A DNA stretch of 64,000 nt from Nonomuraea rhodomycinica. GTDB lineage: Bacteria > Actinomycetota > Actinomycetes > Streptosporangiales > Streptosporangiaceae. The translations under genes and the position numbers were made by a program. The notes under the pieces were generated by a model. That model saw nothing but the letters and a program-made list of their open reading frames with translations. It ran no database searches and was not told where the DNA came from. The stretch spans positions 1 to 64,000 of the forward strand of contig NZ_JABWGO010000015.1 of NCBI RefSeq assembly GCF_013363995.1, in the 5' to 3' direction. This document shows, piece by piece, positions 1 to 12,811 of this stretch. Positions within the stretch are counted from its first letter, which is position 1. Each line of letters begins with the position of its first letter.

Positions 1-1
1 C

Positions 2-127
2 GTGCTGTCCCCCGGCGAGACGGCGGCGAAGTCCTTCTCCGCCGGCACGCTCGCGCGGCTGCGGGAGATCAAGCGGGCCCGCGACCCGCACAACGTGTTC
101 CGCGCGAACTACCCGGTGCTCGGATAG
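2..127 (+). CDS. FAD-linked oxidase, C-terminal BBE end (partial)
   Basis: Only the last 41 codons are inside the window; the reading frame enters at base 2 and stops with TAG at 125-127. The tail reads IKRARDPHNVFRANYPV, which matches the berberine bridge enzyme (BBE) C-terminal signature of FAD_binding_4 oxidoreductases, where the DPxNxFRxN stretch packs near the flavin. The substrate cannot be told from this fragment. It runs toward the phosphatase gene on the other strand (convergent, 27 nt apart). Family placement is fairly safe; function is not assigned. Confidence 0.7.
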   Translation: MLSPGETAAKSFSAGTLARLREIKRARDPHNVFRANYPVLG

Positions 128-154
128 ATCGCTCTTCGGGACGCGGGCAGGGCG

Positions 155-1699
155 TCAGCGGGCGCGCAGGACCACGATCGCGAGGTCGTCGGCGCTGGGC
201 TCGCTGGCGAAGTCGGCGACGCCCCGGCGGATGCGCTCCGCCACCGCCCGCGCCGACAGCCCGGCGCACTCGGCCAGCAGCTTGGCCAGGCCGCCGTCGT
301 CGTCGAGCAACCGGGCGCCCGAGCGGCGCTCGGTCACGCCGTCGGTGACCGCGAGCAGCACGTCGCCGTGGTCGAGGTGCACGGTGTCGGCCTCGAACAC
401 CACCTCGGAGAAGACTCCCAGCAGCGACTGCGGGGTGGTCACCGTCTCCACCTCGCCGTTCGCCTTGAGCCGCAGCGCCTCGGGGTGGCCGGCGGACACC
501 ATCCTGATCTCCAGGCCCGTCGCCACCGGCGTGATGTCGCCGTGCAGCAGGGTCAGGAACCTCGCCCGCTCGCCCTCCTCCAGGATCGCCTGGTTGAGCC
601 GGCCCAGCACCGCGGCCACGCCGTACCCCTCGCGGGCGAGCAGCCGCAACGTGTGGCGGGCCAGGCCGGTCACGGCCGCCGCCTCCGGGCCGGTGCCGCA
701 CACGTCGCCGATCGCGAAGCGCCAGGAGTCGTCGCCGGCCTTGAACAGGTCGTAGAAGTCGCCGCCGACCTCGTTGACCTCACCGGCCGCCTCGTAGATG
801 ACGCCGTAGTCCAGGCCGGGCACCTCGGGCTCGTTGGGCGGCAGCAGGCTGCGCTGCAGCGCCCGGTTGGCGGCGGCCTGCTGCGCGTACAGGCGGGCGT
901 TGTCCATGGCGAGGGCGGCGCGCCTGCCGATGTCCTCGGCGAGCTGGATGACCTCGTCGGGGAACCGGTCGGAGCGGCCCAGGAACATCACGCCGAGGCC
1001 GCGCCCGCGCGCGGTCAGCGGGACCGTGAGCACCTGGGAGTCGGCCACGTGCATGAGGGACGGCTGCTCCTCGACCGCCTCCACGTCGATGTCCTCCAGC
1101 TCCTGGCGCAGCCCGTCGATGCGGGCCTCGTCGGCGTGCCAGACGTAGACCAGGCGCATGGGCCCGTCGGCGTTGTCGGAGGTGTAGACGGCGCACCAGC
1201 TCGACAGCCTGGGCACCACGACCTGGGCGATGATGGCCGGCACCATGTCGGGGTTGAGGGTGCCCGCGAGCAGGTCGCTGGCGTCGGCCAGGAACCCCAG
1301 CCAGTGCGGGCCGCGCGAGCTCTCGACCGGCCGATCGGGTACGACTGTTTCCGTGGAGCCGGGTAGCGTGAGTCGTGCCCAGTGGACGTGCCCGTCGCGA
1401 GAGAAGGTGATCCCCCATTCCGCCACCGTCACAGAGGGGGCCTTCGGATCGCCCTGAGGGGCGTTGCGCTGCTTCAGCTCCACCTGGACGGCGTCGCCGT
1501 GGTGCTTCCACACCACCTCGAACGGCTCGTCGACGACCTGCTCCGCCAGATCACCCGTGACCTGCTCGGCGGTGTGCTGCAACAGCCCGCCGACCGCCCA
1601 GGCGGTCATCACCTCACGCGTGAACCGCATCGCGGCCGGCACAGCGGTCTCTCCGGGCGCGAACGTGGCGGCGAGCACCGCCTGAGGAGAAGCAGTCAT
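155..1699 (-). CDS. GAF domain / SpoIIE-type PP2C serine phosphatase
   Basis: The product is about 514 residues. Residues ~1-110 may be a degenerate histidine-kinase-like ATPase fold (weak call), ~125-275 look like a GAF sensor domain, and ~300-513 are a SpoIIE/RsbU-type PP2C phosphatase with the metal-binding pieces VGGDFYDLF and TDGVTERR. Such enzymes dephosphorylate anti-sigma-factor antagonists. I chose ATG at 1699; a TTG at 1744 would extend it by 15 unconserved residues. It is divergent from the HAMP-array kinase, 119 bp away, an arrangement I recall from Streptomyces osaC next to osaAB. A shared role in osmotic or stress signalling is inference. Confidence 0.85.
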   Translation of the reverse strand: MTASPQAVLAATFAPGETAVPAAMRFTREVMTAWAVGGLLQHTAEQVTGDLAEQVVDEPFEVVWKHHGDAVQVELKQRNAPQGDPKAPSVTVAEWGITFSRDGHVHWARLTLPGSTETVVPDRPVESSRGPHWLGFLADASDLLAGTLNPDMVPAIIAQVVVPRLSSWCAVYTSDNADGPMRLVYVWHADEARIDGLRQELEDIDVEAVEEQPSLMHVADSQVLTVPLTARGRGLGVMFLGRSDRFPDEVIQLAEDIGRRAALAMDNARLYAQQAAANRALQRSLLPPNEPEVPGLDYGVIYEAAGEVNEVGGDFYDLFKAGDDSWRFAIGDVCGTGPEAAAVTGLARHTLRLLAREGYGVAAVLGRLNQAILEEGERARFLTLLHGDITPVATGLEIRMVSAGHPEALRLKANGEVETVTTPQSLLGVFSEVVFEADTVHLDHGDVLLAVTDGVTERRSGARLLDDDGGLAKLLAECAGLSARAVAERIRRGVADFASEPSADDLAIVVLRAR

Positions 1700-1728
1700 C
1701 CCATCGTGCCTACCACACTTCCCACTGA

Positions 1729-1791
1729 CTTGGGGTAAATCCAAGGACAGGACTACGAGCTACACAACGTGACAGACTTGAACCACTCAAG
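1729..1791. promoter_or_regulatory. Divergent promoter region with two short inverted repeats
   Basis: Between the phosphatase and the kinase lie two 5-bp-arm inverted repeats, CTTGG/CCAAG (1729-1745) and CTTGA/TCAAG (1777-1791), both starting with CTTG. They may be related half-sites for a shared regulator of the divergent pair. The kinase has a good ribosome site, AAGGAGG, at about 1809. No clear -10/-35 pair was assigned. Confidence 0.3.
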
Positions 1792-1818
1792 CGGCACCCC
1801 GCGCGTCAAGGAGGGCCT

Positions 1819-5982
<4,164 letters not shown>

Positions 5983-5985
5983 TCC

Positions 5986-6615
5986 ATGACGGATCGAGCC
6001 AAGATCCTCCTGGTCGACGACCGCGAGGAGAACCTGATCGCCCTTGAGGCCATCCTGAGCTCGCTCGACCTGGTGCCGGTGCGCGCCCGGTCGGGCGAGG
6101 AGGCGCTCAAGGCCCTGCTCAACACCGAGTTCGCGCTCATCCTGCTCGACGTGCGCATGCCGGGCATGGACGGCTTCGAGACGGCCGCGCACATCAAGCG
6201 GCGCGAGCGCACGCGCAACATCCCGATCATCTTCCTGACCGTGGTCGACAGCGCCCCCGACTACGCCTTCCGGGGCTACGCGGCGGGGGCCGTGGACTAC
6301 CTCACCAAGCCGTTCGACCCGTGGGTGCTGCGGGCCAAGGTGTCGGTGTTCATCGAGCTGTACAACATGAACAAGCGGCTGGCCGAGCAGTCGGCGTTGC
6401 TGCGCGAGCGGGTGGTGGGCGAGCTGCCGCCGGGCTTCAGCGAGCCGGCGTCGGTGCTGCCGGAGCTGTCGCGGCGGCTGACCGCGGTGGAGGAGGAGCT
6501 GGCGCGGGTCCGGGAGCTGGCGCGCAAGTCGCCCGACCCGGCGCTGTCCGCCCCGCTGGGCGACCTGGCGGAGCGGGTGACCGCCCTGCGGGCCGGGTTC
6601 GACGCGCTGTCATGA
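5986..6615 (+). CDS. Response regulator, receiver plus coiled coil (OsaB-like)
   Basis: A 209-residue protein with an N-terminal receiver (ILLVDDREENL acidic pair, LLDVRMPGMDG phospho-Asp near residue 54, Thr in FLTVVD, Lys in YLTKPFDPW). Its C-terminal ~80 residues are charged and helical, with no DNA-binding domain. It starts 3 nt after the hybrid kinase stop, behind GGGGCG. A receiver ending in a coiled coil instead of an output domain suggests signalling by protein contact. It is the expected phosphoacceptor of the kinase; that partnership is inferred from gene order and family. Confidence 0.9.
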   Translation: MTDRAKILLVDDREENLIALEAILSSLDLVPVRARSGEEALKALLNTEFALILLDVRMPGMDGFETAAHIKRRERTRNIPIIFLTVVDSAPDYAFRGYAAGAVDYLTKPFDPWVLRAKVSVFIELYNMNKRLAEQSALLRERVVGELPPGFSEPASVLPELSRRLTAVEEELARVRELARKSPDPALSAPLGDLAERVTALRAGFDALS

Positions 6616-6742
6616 CCCGCCGGAAATGGGCAAATCGCGGCCTTTGACGTAAAACCGGGGACAATATCCCCCAACGTATCGATTTATCACCATTTTGGTT
6701 CTCTACAGTCGGAAGGATCCGATGCAGAGGAGAACCGATCTG

Positions 6743-7897
6743 ATGCATGATGATGGCTTCCTCCGCGAGCTCGTCGCCATGAAGGACGAGATGGGCGTCG
6801 TGTCGCTGTACGTCACCGCGGGACCGCGGGTGGACCCGGGGATCCGGCCCGCCTGGGAGATCCGGCTCCGCGACGAGCTCGCCGCCGTGCGCGCCCAGGT
6901 GTCGGCCTGGCCGGAACGGATCCGGCGCTCCACCGTGCTGGAGCACCTGGACGCCCTCGAACCCGAGATCGACAGGCTGGTCGACCCTTCCGAGCCGGGG
7001 ATCGGGCGGGCGCTGTTCGCCCCGGTCTGCTCGGACGAGATCCAGCGGACGTCGCTCCAGATCCCCTTCGTGACGTGCGCGGTGCTGGAGTCCACCGCGT
7101 ACGTGCGCCCCATGCTCACCGCGATGGCCACCGGCGCCCCCGCCGGCGTGGTCGTCGTCCGCCGGGACGGCGTCCGGATCGTCGACTACCGGTACGGCAA
7201 GGCCGAGGACGTCTACCGGTCCGCGTACGCGCTGGACTCCGACGACTGGCGGGAGATGCGCGGACCCGCGCAGGCCGGCACGGACCAGCGCTCGTCGGTC
7301 CACCGCGACCTGTTCCGGCGGCGCGCCGAGGAGAACCTGGTGCGCCACCTGTACGCGATCGCCCCCGAGATCACCGGCCGGGTCGGCTCCCTGGGCTGGC
7401 AGGACGTGCTGCTGGTCGGCGAGCCGCGGCTCACCTCGGCGCTGGGGAACGCGCTGCGCCCCCTCGACCCGGTGCGGGTGGACAAGGTCGTGCCGGACGA
7501 GCCGGCCGCCGACGTGGTCAACCGGATCGTCGAGGAGCTGGTCACGGTGCGCGTCCGCCGGGACGCGGAGCTGGTCCAGCGGGTCGTGGACACGACGCTG
7601 TCCGGCGGGCGGGCCGTGCTCGGGGCGCCCCAGACGCTCGCCGTGCTCAACGAGGGACGGGTGGGCCGCCTGCTCCTCGACGAGAACGGGCACTGGCACG
7701 GCGGCCGGGGGCCGGACGGGTTCCTCTACCCCGCCGACCAGGTGCCGCGGGGCATGGTCACCACGGACGAGCCCGACCTCGGGGAGCGCATGATCGAACG
7801 GGCGCTGGAGAGCCGGGCCGAGGTGACGATCATCCATCCCCACGCGGCGGGCGCCCTGGCGCCGTACGGCGGGGTGGGCGCGCTGCTGCGCTGGTAG
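6743..7897 (+). CDS. eRF1-like (baeRF family) protein
   Basis: About 384 residues. It opens with LYVTAGP and has a central VVVRRDGVRIVDYRYG segment, typical of bacterial eRF1-related (baeRF) proteins, and a C-terminal eRF1 domain-3-like region (VTIIHPHAAGALAPYGGVGALLRW). The catalytic GGQ loop of true release factors is absent; GTDQRSSVHRDLFRRRAEENL occupies the equivalent place, so a ribosome-rescue or translation-stress role is possible but unproven. AGAGGAGAA at 6726-6734 favours the ATG at 6743; an ATG at 6722 behind GGAAGGA is also possible. It lies 130 bp after the response regulator. Confidence 0.7.
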   Translation: MHDDGFLRELVAMKDEMGVVSLYVTAGPRVDPGIRPAWEIRLRDELAAVRAQVSAWPERIRRSTVLEHLDALEPEIDRLVDPSEPGIGRALFAPVCSDEIQRTSLQIPFVTCAVLESTAYVRPMLTAMATGAPAGVVVVRRDGVRIVDYRYGKAEDVYRSAYALDSDDWREMRGPAQAGTDQRSSVHRDLFRRRAEENLVRHLYAIAPEITGRVGSLGWQDVLLVGEPRLTSALGNALRPLDPVRVDKVVPDEPAADVVNRIVEELVTVRVRRDAELVQRVVDTTLSGGRAVLGAPQTLAVLNEGRVGRLLLDENGHWHGGRGPDGFLYPADQVPRGMVTTDEPDLGERMIERALESRAEVTIIHPHAAGALAPYGGVGALLRW

Positions 7898-7907
7898 GAC
7901 CCGTTCC

Positions 7908-9173
7908 TCAGTGGCGGGCGCGTTCGAGGGCGTCCCAGAAGCCGCGGCGCAGGGCGTGGCGCACCTCGTCGTGCAGCAGGAAGTCGATCGGCAGGGACGA
8001 GCCCTGCAGCAGCCTGGCCTCCAGATCCGACGGCATGCGGGGCTTGCGCGCCAGCACGGCCTCCAGCCACAACGCGGGCGCGTCACGGGCGACCGACTCG
8101 CCGAAGTCGTGGCCTTCGCGGTGCGCGGCCTTCACCGCGTCGGCCAGCGTGGTGGCCTGCGAGGTCGAGGGGGGCGACGGCGGCGTCGCCTGCGGGCCGG
8201 TGAAGGCGCCGAACGGCTGGTAGGACCCGTTCGACGGCTGCGCGGGCTGCGACGGCTGCTGGTAGGCGCCGTTGGCCGGCTGCGCGGCGAACTGCCCGGT
8301 GGACGGCGACTGCTGCGACGCCGGCTGCTGGATGGGCCCGGTCGCCGGGGCCTGGCCGGCCGGCTCCTGGTGGTAGTACGTGGGCGACGGCGACGGCGTC
8401 GAGGACTGGCCGCGGCCGGACGACGGCTGCGCCTCGGGCTGCGCCGCGGGTGTGGCGGGAAGCGCCGGGGACGGGGTCGTCGGCGGGGCGGCGTGGCTGC
8501 CGCTCGGCTTGGGCGCGGGCAGCGGCGTGGGCAGGGACGAGGACGGCGGCGGCGCGGGCGGCAGCGAGTGGGTCGCGGCGTGCGCGGCGGCGTGGCCGTT
8601 GGAGAGCGGGTGGTGCCCGTTGGCGACCTCGCTGATGCCGGTCACCAGGTTGACGAACGGCCGCAGGTGGACGCTGCCCAGCTCGATGAGGTCGTCGCCC
8701 TCCTGGCGCAGGGCGCGCGAGACGGCCCAGGCGCCCTCGGTGGCGATGTGCACCACGGTCACCCGGATGCCGAGGTCCTGCGCGTCGCAGACGACCTGCG
8801 CGAGGTCCTCGTCGCCGCTGACGACCACCGCGTCGCAGATGGCGTTGTTGCGGGCGAGCGTCATGAGGTCGCGGTGGACCTGGGCGTCCACGCCCTCGCG
8901 CCGGCCCGGCCGGATGCGCGACAGGCGGAGCTTGAGGCCCGGGATGTCGGCGAGGACGTCGTGCTCCGGGGTGCGGCGGCCCTCGACCGTCGCCTCGTAC
9001 CAGTAGCAGCGCAGCAGCGGCAGCCCGGTGCGCTCCCGCGCGAGGTTGCTCATGAGCTGGAGCAGACCCGGGTAGTCCCACGCGACCGCCTCGCGATGAC
9101 GGGTCCCATGCACGGCCATCGCGCCGTCGGCCAGCAGGTAGCCGGCGTCCACGAACAGCGCGCAGCGATCCAC
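7908..9173 (-). CDS. NYN-domain (PIN-like) putative ribonuclease
   Basis: 421 residues. The N-terminal ~165 residues form an NYN/LabA-type PIN-like nuclease fold with the acidic motifs ALFVDAGYLL and VVSGDEDLAQVV, plus a middle Asp in GVDAQVHRDL. A ~190-residue Pro/Gln/Ser-rich disordered linker follows, then a conserved C-terminal patch of about 70 residues. The predicted activity is metal-dependent RNA cleavage; the target is unknown. GTG at 9173 is chosen because AAAGGGG lies 10 nt upstream, whereas the open frame extends to 9410 without a ribosome site. It is convergent with the baeRF gene (10 nt). Confidence 0.8.
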   Translation of the reverse strand: MDRCALFVDAGYLLADGAMAVHGTRHREAVAWDYPGLLQLMSNLARERTGLPLLRCYWYEATVEGRRTPEHDVLADIPGLKLRLSRIRPGRREGVDAQVHRDLMTLARNNAICDAVVVSGDEDLAQVVCDAQDLGIRVTVVHIATEGAWAVSRALRQEGDDLIELGSVHLRPFVNLVTGISEVANGHHPLSNGHAAAHAATHSLPPAPPPSSSLPTPLPAPKPSGSHAAPPTTPSPALPATPAAQPEAQPSSGRGQSSTPSPSPTYYHQEPAGQAPATGPIQQPASQQSPSTGQFAAQPANGAYQQPSQPAQPSNGSYQPFGAFTGPQATPPSPPSTSQATTLADAVKAAHREGHDFGESVARDAPALWLEAVLARKPRMPSDLEARLLQGSSLPIDFLLHDEVRHALRRGFWDALERARH

Positions 9174-9210
9174 TGTGACACCGCCCCTTTCCTGATGGTC
9201 CGACCTCACT

Positions 9211-9294
9211 GGCTCTGCACCGTCAGAGCCGGACTGGCGGCCCTTTCTCAGGGTAGTGAAAGCGGGTGATCGTCCGAGGGTTAATCCCGACGAT
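9211..9294. promoter_or_regulatory. Two hairpins between the NYN gene and the sigma-fusion gene
   Basis: GGCTCTG/CAGAGCC with a 6-nt loop (9211-9230) sits inside a longer GTCCG/CGGAC stem. About 40 bp further is an imperfect inverted repeat, ATCGTC-cga-GGG / CCC-GACGAT (9269-9294). They lie downstream of the sigma-fusion stop and upstream of the NYN start, so they could terminate the first or regulate the second. Neither has a T-tract on the relevant strand. Confidence 0.35.
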
Positions 9295-9360
9295 TCGCCA
9301 CCGGGCCGGGCATACGCCAGATGATTCATGAAGACCGTACCAGTTTGTCCGGGTTTATGG

Positions 9361-12300
9361 TTACTGGCGCGTACGGGTGCTGACAGCGGCAATTCCAAAC
9401 AAAATCGCATCTTTCTCGCTGGTAATGGTGAGGGTGGGATCGTCCCCGAGGTCCGTCTCGAACGTGTCCACGTCCACGCCGAACGTCATGCCCGGCGCCC
9501 CGTCGGAGGAGCCGTCGAACGGGTTGGCGGCGTCGCGGTCGCCGCCCGCCGGCACCAGCGGGCCGCCGCCGGCCGACACCGCGTCGCCGTCCAGCTCGGC
9601 GTCGCCCTCCCACGTCACCAGCCGCACCCGCGCCGGCGTCCGTCCCGCCGCCGTCCCGCCGGGTGGGCGGCTTTCCGTCGCCACGCCGGGCGTCTCGCCG
9701 GAAGGCGCGCCGGGCGTCCGGCCGAGCGCCTCTCCGGAAGGCGCGCCCGGCGTCCGGCCGAGCGCCTCTCCGGAAGGCGCGCCCGGCGTCCGGCCGAGCG
9801 TCTCGTCCGGCGTCCGGACGGGTGCGAGGCCGTCGAGCGGGAGGCGCAGCGGGGCGCTCCCGCCGCCGGTCGCGACGGCTCCGTCCAGGACGACCGTCCT
9901 GGTGTACGGCCTGGCGGGGTCGGTCGCGAGGACCACGAGGCTCCACCCCGCGTGCCGGGACACCCCCGGCCGCATGGGCGCGTCGGCCGCCCACCAATCG
10001 CCCTCCCTCCTGGAGGCGGCGACCAGGCCGGTGACGTCGGCGAACGCCTGGTAGGCCGGGCCGGACGGCAGCCTGGCCTCCTCCACCTCGTCCGGCCGCA
10101 CCGGCTCGTACCTCCGGTGGCCCGGCGGCCTGAGGCTGATCGGCCCCGGGACGCTCCCGCCGGCCGACCAGTAGAGCCCCGCCCACACGATCCGGCCGCC
10201 CCGTGGCATCCGCAGGCGCGCGGCGCTGGAGGCAGCCGTGGAGCCGGTCCGGTCGGCGTCGAGCGGGACCATCGACCACAGGTCGTTGTCGCGTCTGGCG
10301 CCCTCGCGCCGCCGCGCCGCGGCGCAGCCGGTCTGGCCGCCGGGGCAGGTCAGGAAGGAGTTGCCGATCGCCATGACCGCGACCTTGCCCTCCGTGGCGA
10401 ACCTCGCGGGCGCCCCGGACGGCCGCACCCCCGTCGCGGCTCTGGCCGCCGTCCGCACCCGCCCGGCCCTGATCCGTACGGCGGGGGCCGCGCCGTCCCC
10501 GGCGCCGGCGGCCACCTGGACGCGCAGGAACAGCACCGTGCTGTCACCGGCTTCCAGCGGCCCTCGGACGCACCGCGCCCCCTCCGGCACCGATCGGCAC
10601 GTCCACCTGGCGACCGCGCCGCCCGACCGGCGGGGATCGGCGGATCCGCCGGACGACCTCGGCGAACCGGCGCCGTGACGGTGACGACGCGTGGACGTGC
10701 CCCCATCCGCCGCCCCCGCTCTGCCCGGCGCGGCGTCCGGGCTCGGCGGGGTGCCGAGACTCGGCGGGGTGCCAGGGCTCGGCGGGGTGCCGAGACTCGG
10801 AGCGGTGCCGAGGTCCAGCAGGCCGCCGAGATCCGGTGACGTCTCCCGCCCCTGCGCGCCACCGTGCTCCTCCGGCCGATCACGACCCGAGGAGCCGTCG
10901 GGGCCCGAGGAACCGTCGCGGCCCGAGGAACCGTCCCGGCCCGAGGAACCGCCGCCCCCCGAGGAGTGAGCGGCGCCCGAGGAGCCGCCGGCGCCGGGGG
11001 CGGCGCCGCGGCGGCCCGGGGTCTCGTCCTCGGGAGGGGCCGCGCCGCGCGGCGGAGCGGGTCGTGACGGGGCGGTCGCCGGACCCAGCACGGCCCCGTG
11101 GCCGCGGCTGCCCGGGGGCATCATCGTCATCCCCGGAGGCAGGTCCACCATGGCCTTCATGCCCGCGCTCGGCCCCCTGCCGTAGTTGCGCACCCGGATC
11201 GCCACGATGCCGGCCCGGCCCCGCACCAGCGCCCCCAGCGGCTCGATCGTGGCACGCAGGCGGGCCTCGTCGCCGCCGGTCGGGTCCCCGGGGTCCGGGC
11301 CGGGCGGTGAGATCGGGTCCGGCTCCACCACGGTCAGCGGCGACCGCCCGGACCCGAGCGGGTGGGCCATGGGCGAGGTGGCGATCCGTTCGACCGTCCG
11401 GCTCCCGGAGGCGACGGCGAACGTCGTGGCCGCGGCGACGGCCACCGCCGCACCGCCCGCCACGGCCACCCGCGGGCTCGCCGCCACGCGCTGGAGCCAG
11501 CCGACCAGGCGGGGGCTCCGGCGCGCCCCACGAGCGCCGGCCTCCCCCTCACCACCTCCGCCCTCAGCGCCTCCGCCCTCAGCGCCTCCGTCCCCAGCGT
11601 CTCCGCCCTCAGCGCCTCCCGCCCCGGGACGGCCTCCGTCGGCCCCACCGCCGCCGGCGCCTCCCCTTCCGGCTCCTCCCCCTCCGGCCCCGTTTCCTTC
11701 AGCGTCTGCGCCCTGCGGGCCCTCCCCGCCCGCCCGGTGCTCCGCTCCCGCCCGGTCGGCCACGGACTCCCAGAAGGCGAGGTCCTCCTCCTCCGCTTCC
11801 GCCCCCTCGTCCGTGTCCCGATCGTCACCCTCCACCCCCCAGAACGCGGCCTCCTCGTCCGCGCGCCGGGCCGTCACCGTGACCCGAAGCAGCGCCGACC
11901 CCGGGGCCCCCGCCGACGCGCGCGACGGGTCCGCCGCGTACTCGGGGAAGGCCGGGCCGGCCAGCAGGGGCCCGACCACCACCCGGAGCCCCGCGCCGAT
12001 GTCCGCCAGCTCGGTCAGCACCGCGTGGCAGCGGGCGCAGCCCCGCGCGTGCGCCCGCACCGCCCTGGAGTCGCGCCGCGACAGCCCGCCCCGCACGTGC
12101 GCCGCCATCCTGCCCAGCACCGGCACGCACGCCGGGTCGGGCGAGGCGGACAGGTACAGCCGGACGTACGCCTGTCTCAGCCCCTCACGGGCCTGGTAGG
12201 CCAGCGGGGGGACCTCGCCCCGCGACAGCCCCAACAGGGGCGCCACCTCGGCGGGCCCGGCGCGTTCGACCTCGACGTGCCACAGCACCGCCCGCCACCG

Positions 12301-12693
12301 CTCGGGCAGCGACAGGAACGCGCGGGCGAGCATCGACCTCTCCAGCCCCGCGAGCGCCGGGTCCACGAACGGCGCGGCCGGGTCGAACGGGTCGTCCGGC
12401 GTCACCCGGCGGCTCTCGACCCGCGCCCGGTCGTGCACCGTGCGCCGCACCACGGTCAGCAGGTACGCGCGGAAGGCGTCCCGCGGCCCGGCTCCCCGTC
12501 CGACCAGGTCGAGGATCCTGGTGAACGCCTCCGCCACCACGTCCTCGACCTCCGCCTCCCCGCGGACGAGGTGGCGGGCCAGCGCGCGTGCGGCGGGCGC
12601 GTGGCGCTCCTGGAGCAGGCGATAGGCGGCGGCATCGCCCACTTCGACGGCTTCGAGGAGTTCGGCATCGCTCTGTGGTGATGCAATACACAT
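9361..12693 (-). CDS. ECF sigma factor fused to zinc-finger anti-sigma-like, membrane and exported domains
   Basis: A ~1110-residue single protein. Residues ~10-95 are sigma region 2 (VEDVVAEAFTRILDLV) and ~120-185 region 4 (LSLPERWRAVLWHVEVE, then a helix-turn-helix). Around 213-222 lies HARGCARCHAVL, a zf-HC2-like HxxxCxxC as in anti-sigma factors. A Gly/Glu-rich linker leads to one membrane helix (~408-428). The ~680-residue remainder should be outside: a DUF11-like beta domain (RVRNYGRGPSAGMKAMVDLPPGM) and a C-terminal adhesin-like region (AYQAFADVTGLV, HAGWSLVVLA). ATG 12693 follows AGG closely; an in-frame GTG at 12699 is possible. Proposed: a one-component transmembrane sigma switch, perhaps released by proteolysis. 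Confidence 0.8.
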   Translation of the reverse strand: MCIASPQSDAELLEAVEVGDAAAYRLLQERHAPAARALARHLVRGEAEVEDVVAEAFTRILDLVGRGAGPRDAFRAYLLTVVRRTVHDRARVESRRVTPDDPFDPAAPFVDPALAGLERSMLARAFLSLPERWRAVLWHVEVERAGPAEVAPLLGLSRGEVPPLAYQAREGLRQAYVRLYLSASPDPACVPVLGRMAAHVRGGLSRRDSRAVRAHARGCARCHAVLTELADIGAGLRVVVGPLLAGPAFPEYAADPSRASAGAPGSALLRVTVTARRADEEAAFWGVEGDDRDTDEGAEAEEEDLAFWESVADRAGAEHRAGGEGPQGADAEGNGAGGGGAGRGGAGGGGADGGRPGAGGAEGGDAGDGGAEGGGAEGGGGEGEAGARGARRSPRLVGWLQRVAASPRVAVAGGAAVAVAAATTFAVASGSRTVERIATSPMAHPLGSGRSPLTVVEPDPISPPGPDPGDPTGGDEARLRATIEPLGALVRGRAGIVAIRVRNYGRGPSAGMKAMVDLPPGMTMMPPGSRGHGAVLGPATAPSRPAPPRGAAPPEDETPGRRGAAPGAGGSSGAAHSSGGGGSSGRDGSSGRDGSSGPDGSSGRDRPEEHGGAQGRETSPDLGGLLDLGTAPSLGTPPSPGTPPSLGTPPSPDAAPGRAGAADGGTSTRRHRHGAGSPRSSGGSADPRRSGGAVARWTCRSVPEGARCVRGPLEAGDSTVLFLRVQVAAGAGDGAAPAVRIRAGRVRTAARAATGVRPSGAPARFATEGKVAVMAIGNSFLTCPGGQTGCAAARRREGARRDNDLWSMVPLDADRTGSTAASSAARLRMPRGGRIVWAGLYWSAGGSVPGPISLRPPGHRRYEPVRPDEVEEARLPSGPAYQAFADVTGLVAASRREGDWWAADAPMRPGVSRHAGWSLVVLATDPARPYTRTVVLDGAVATGGGSAPLRLPLDGLAPVRTPDETLGRTPGAPSGEALGRTPGAPSGEALGRTPGAPSGETPGVATESRPPGGTAAGRTPARVRLVTWEGDAELDGDAVSAGGGPLVPAGGDRDAANPFDGSSDGAPGMTFGVDVDTFETDLGDDPTLTITSEKDAILFGIAAVSTRTRQ
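9698..9805. repeat. 36-bp tandem repeat x3
   Basis: Three consecutive 36-bp units begin at 9698, 9734 and 9770 and are nearly identical. They encode GRTPGAPSGEAL-type repeats in the exported C-terminal region of the sigma-fusion protein. The period is a multiple of three, so copy-number change keeps the frame. Confidence 0.9.
10742..10813. repeat. 18-bp tandem repeat x4
   Basis: Four 18-bp units starting with CTCGG begin at 10742, 10760, 10778 and 10796; units 1 and 3 are identical. They encode Ser-Pro-Gly-Thr-Pro / Ser-Leu-Gly-Thr-Pro repeats in the exported part of the sigma fusion. Confidence 0.9.
10886..10993. repeat. 18-bp tandem repeat x6
   Basis: Six 18-bp units starting CCCGAGGA begin every 18 bp from 10886. 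They encode SSGRDG-type repeats in the exported region of the sigma fusion. The last two units are more diverged. Confidence 0.85.
11555..11614. repeat. 15-bp tandem repeat x4
   Basis: Four 15-bp units (CCTCCGCCCTCAGCG and close variants) begin at 11555, 11570, 11585 and 11600. They encode the Gly/Ala/Glu-rich linker before the membrane helix of the sigma fusion. Confidence 0.85.
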
Positions 12694-12811
12694 GGTCACC
12701 TCGCGATTACGATTCGTTGCCTCGCCGAGTCATTCCGCAGCCATGGGCGTGGTCAAACCCCCGGCGCGCCTTTACCTGCGGACCGGAGGGAACGCGTCCT
12801 GATCAGGCCCC

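Noticed and set aside
9698..11614. Short repeats that might suggest a CRISPR or an origin with DnaA boxes
   Set aside because: Units are head-to-tail without spacers, GC-rich and in frame with the protein; no DnaA-box-like sequence or replication gene is near.
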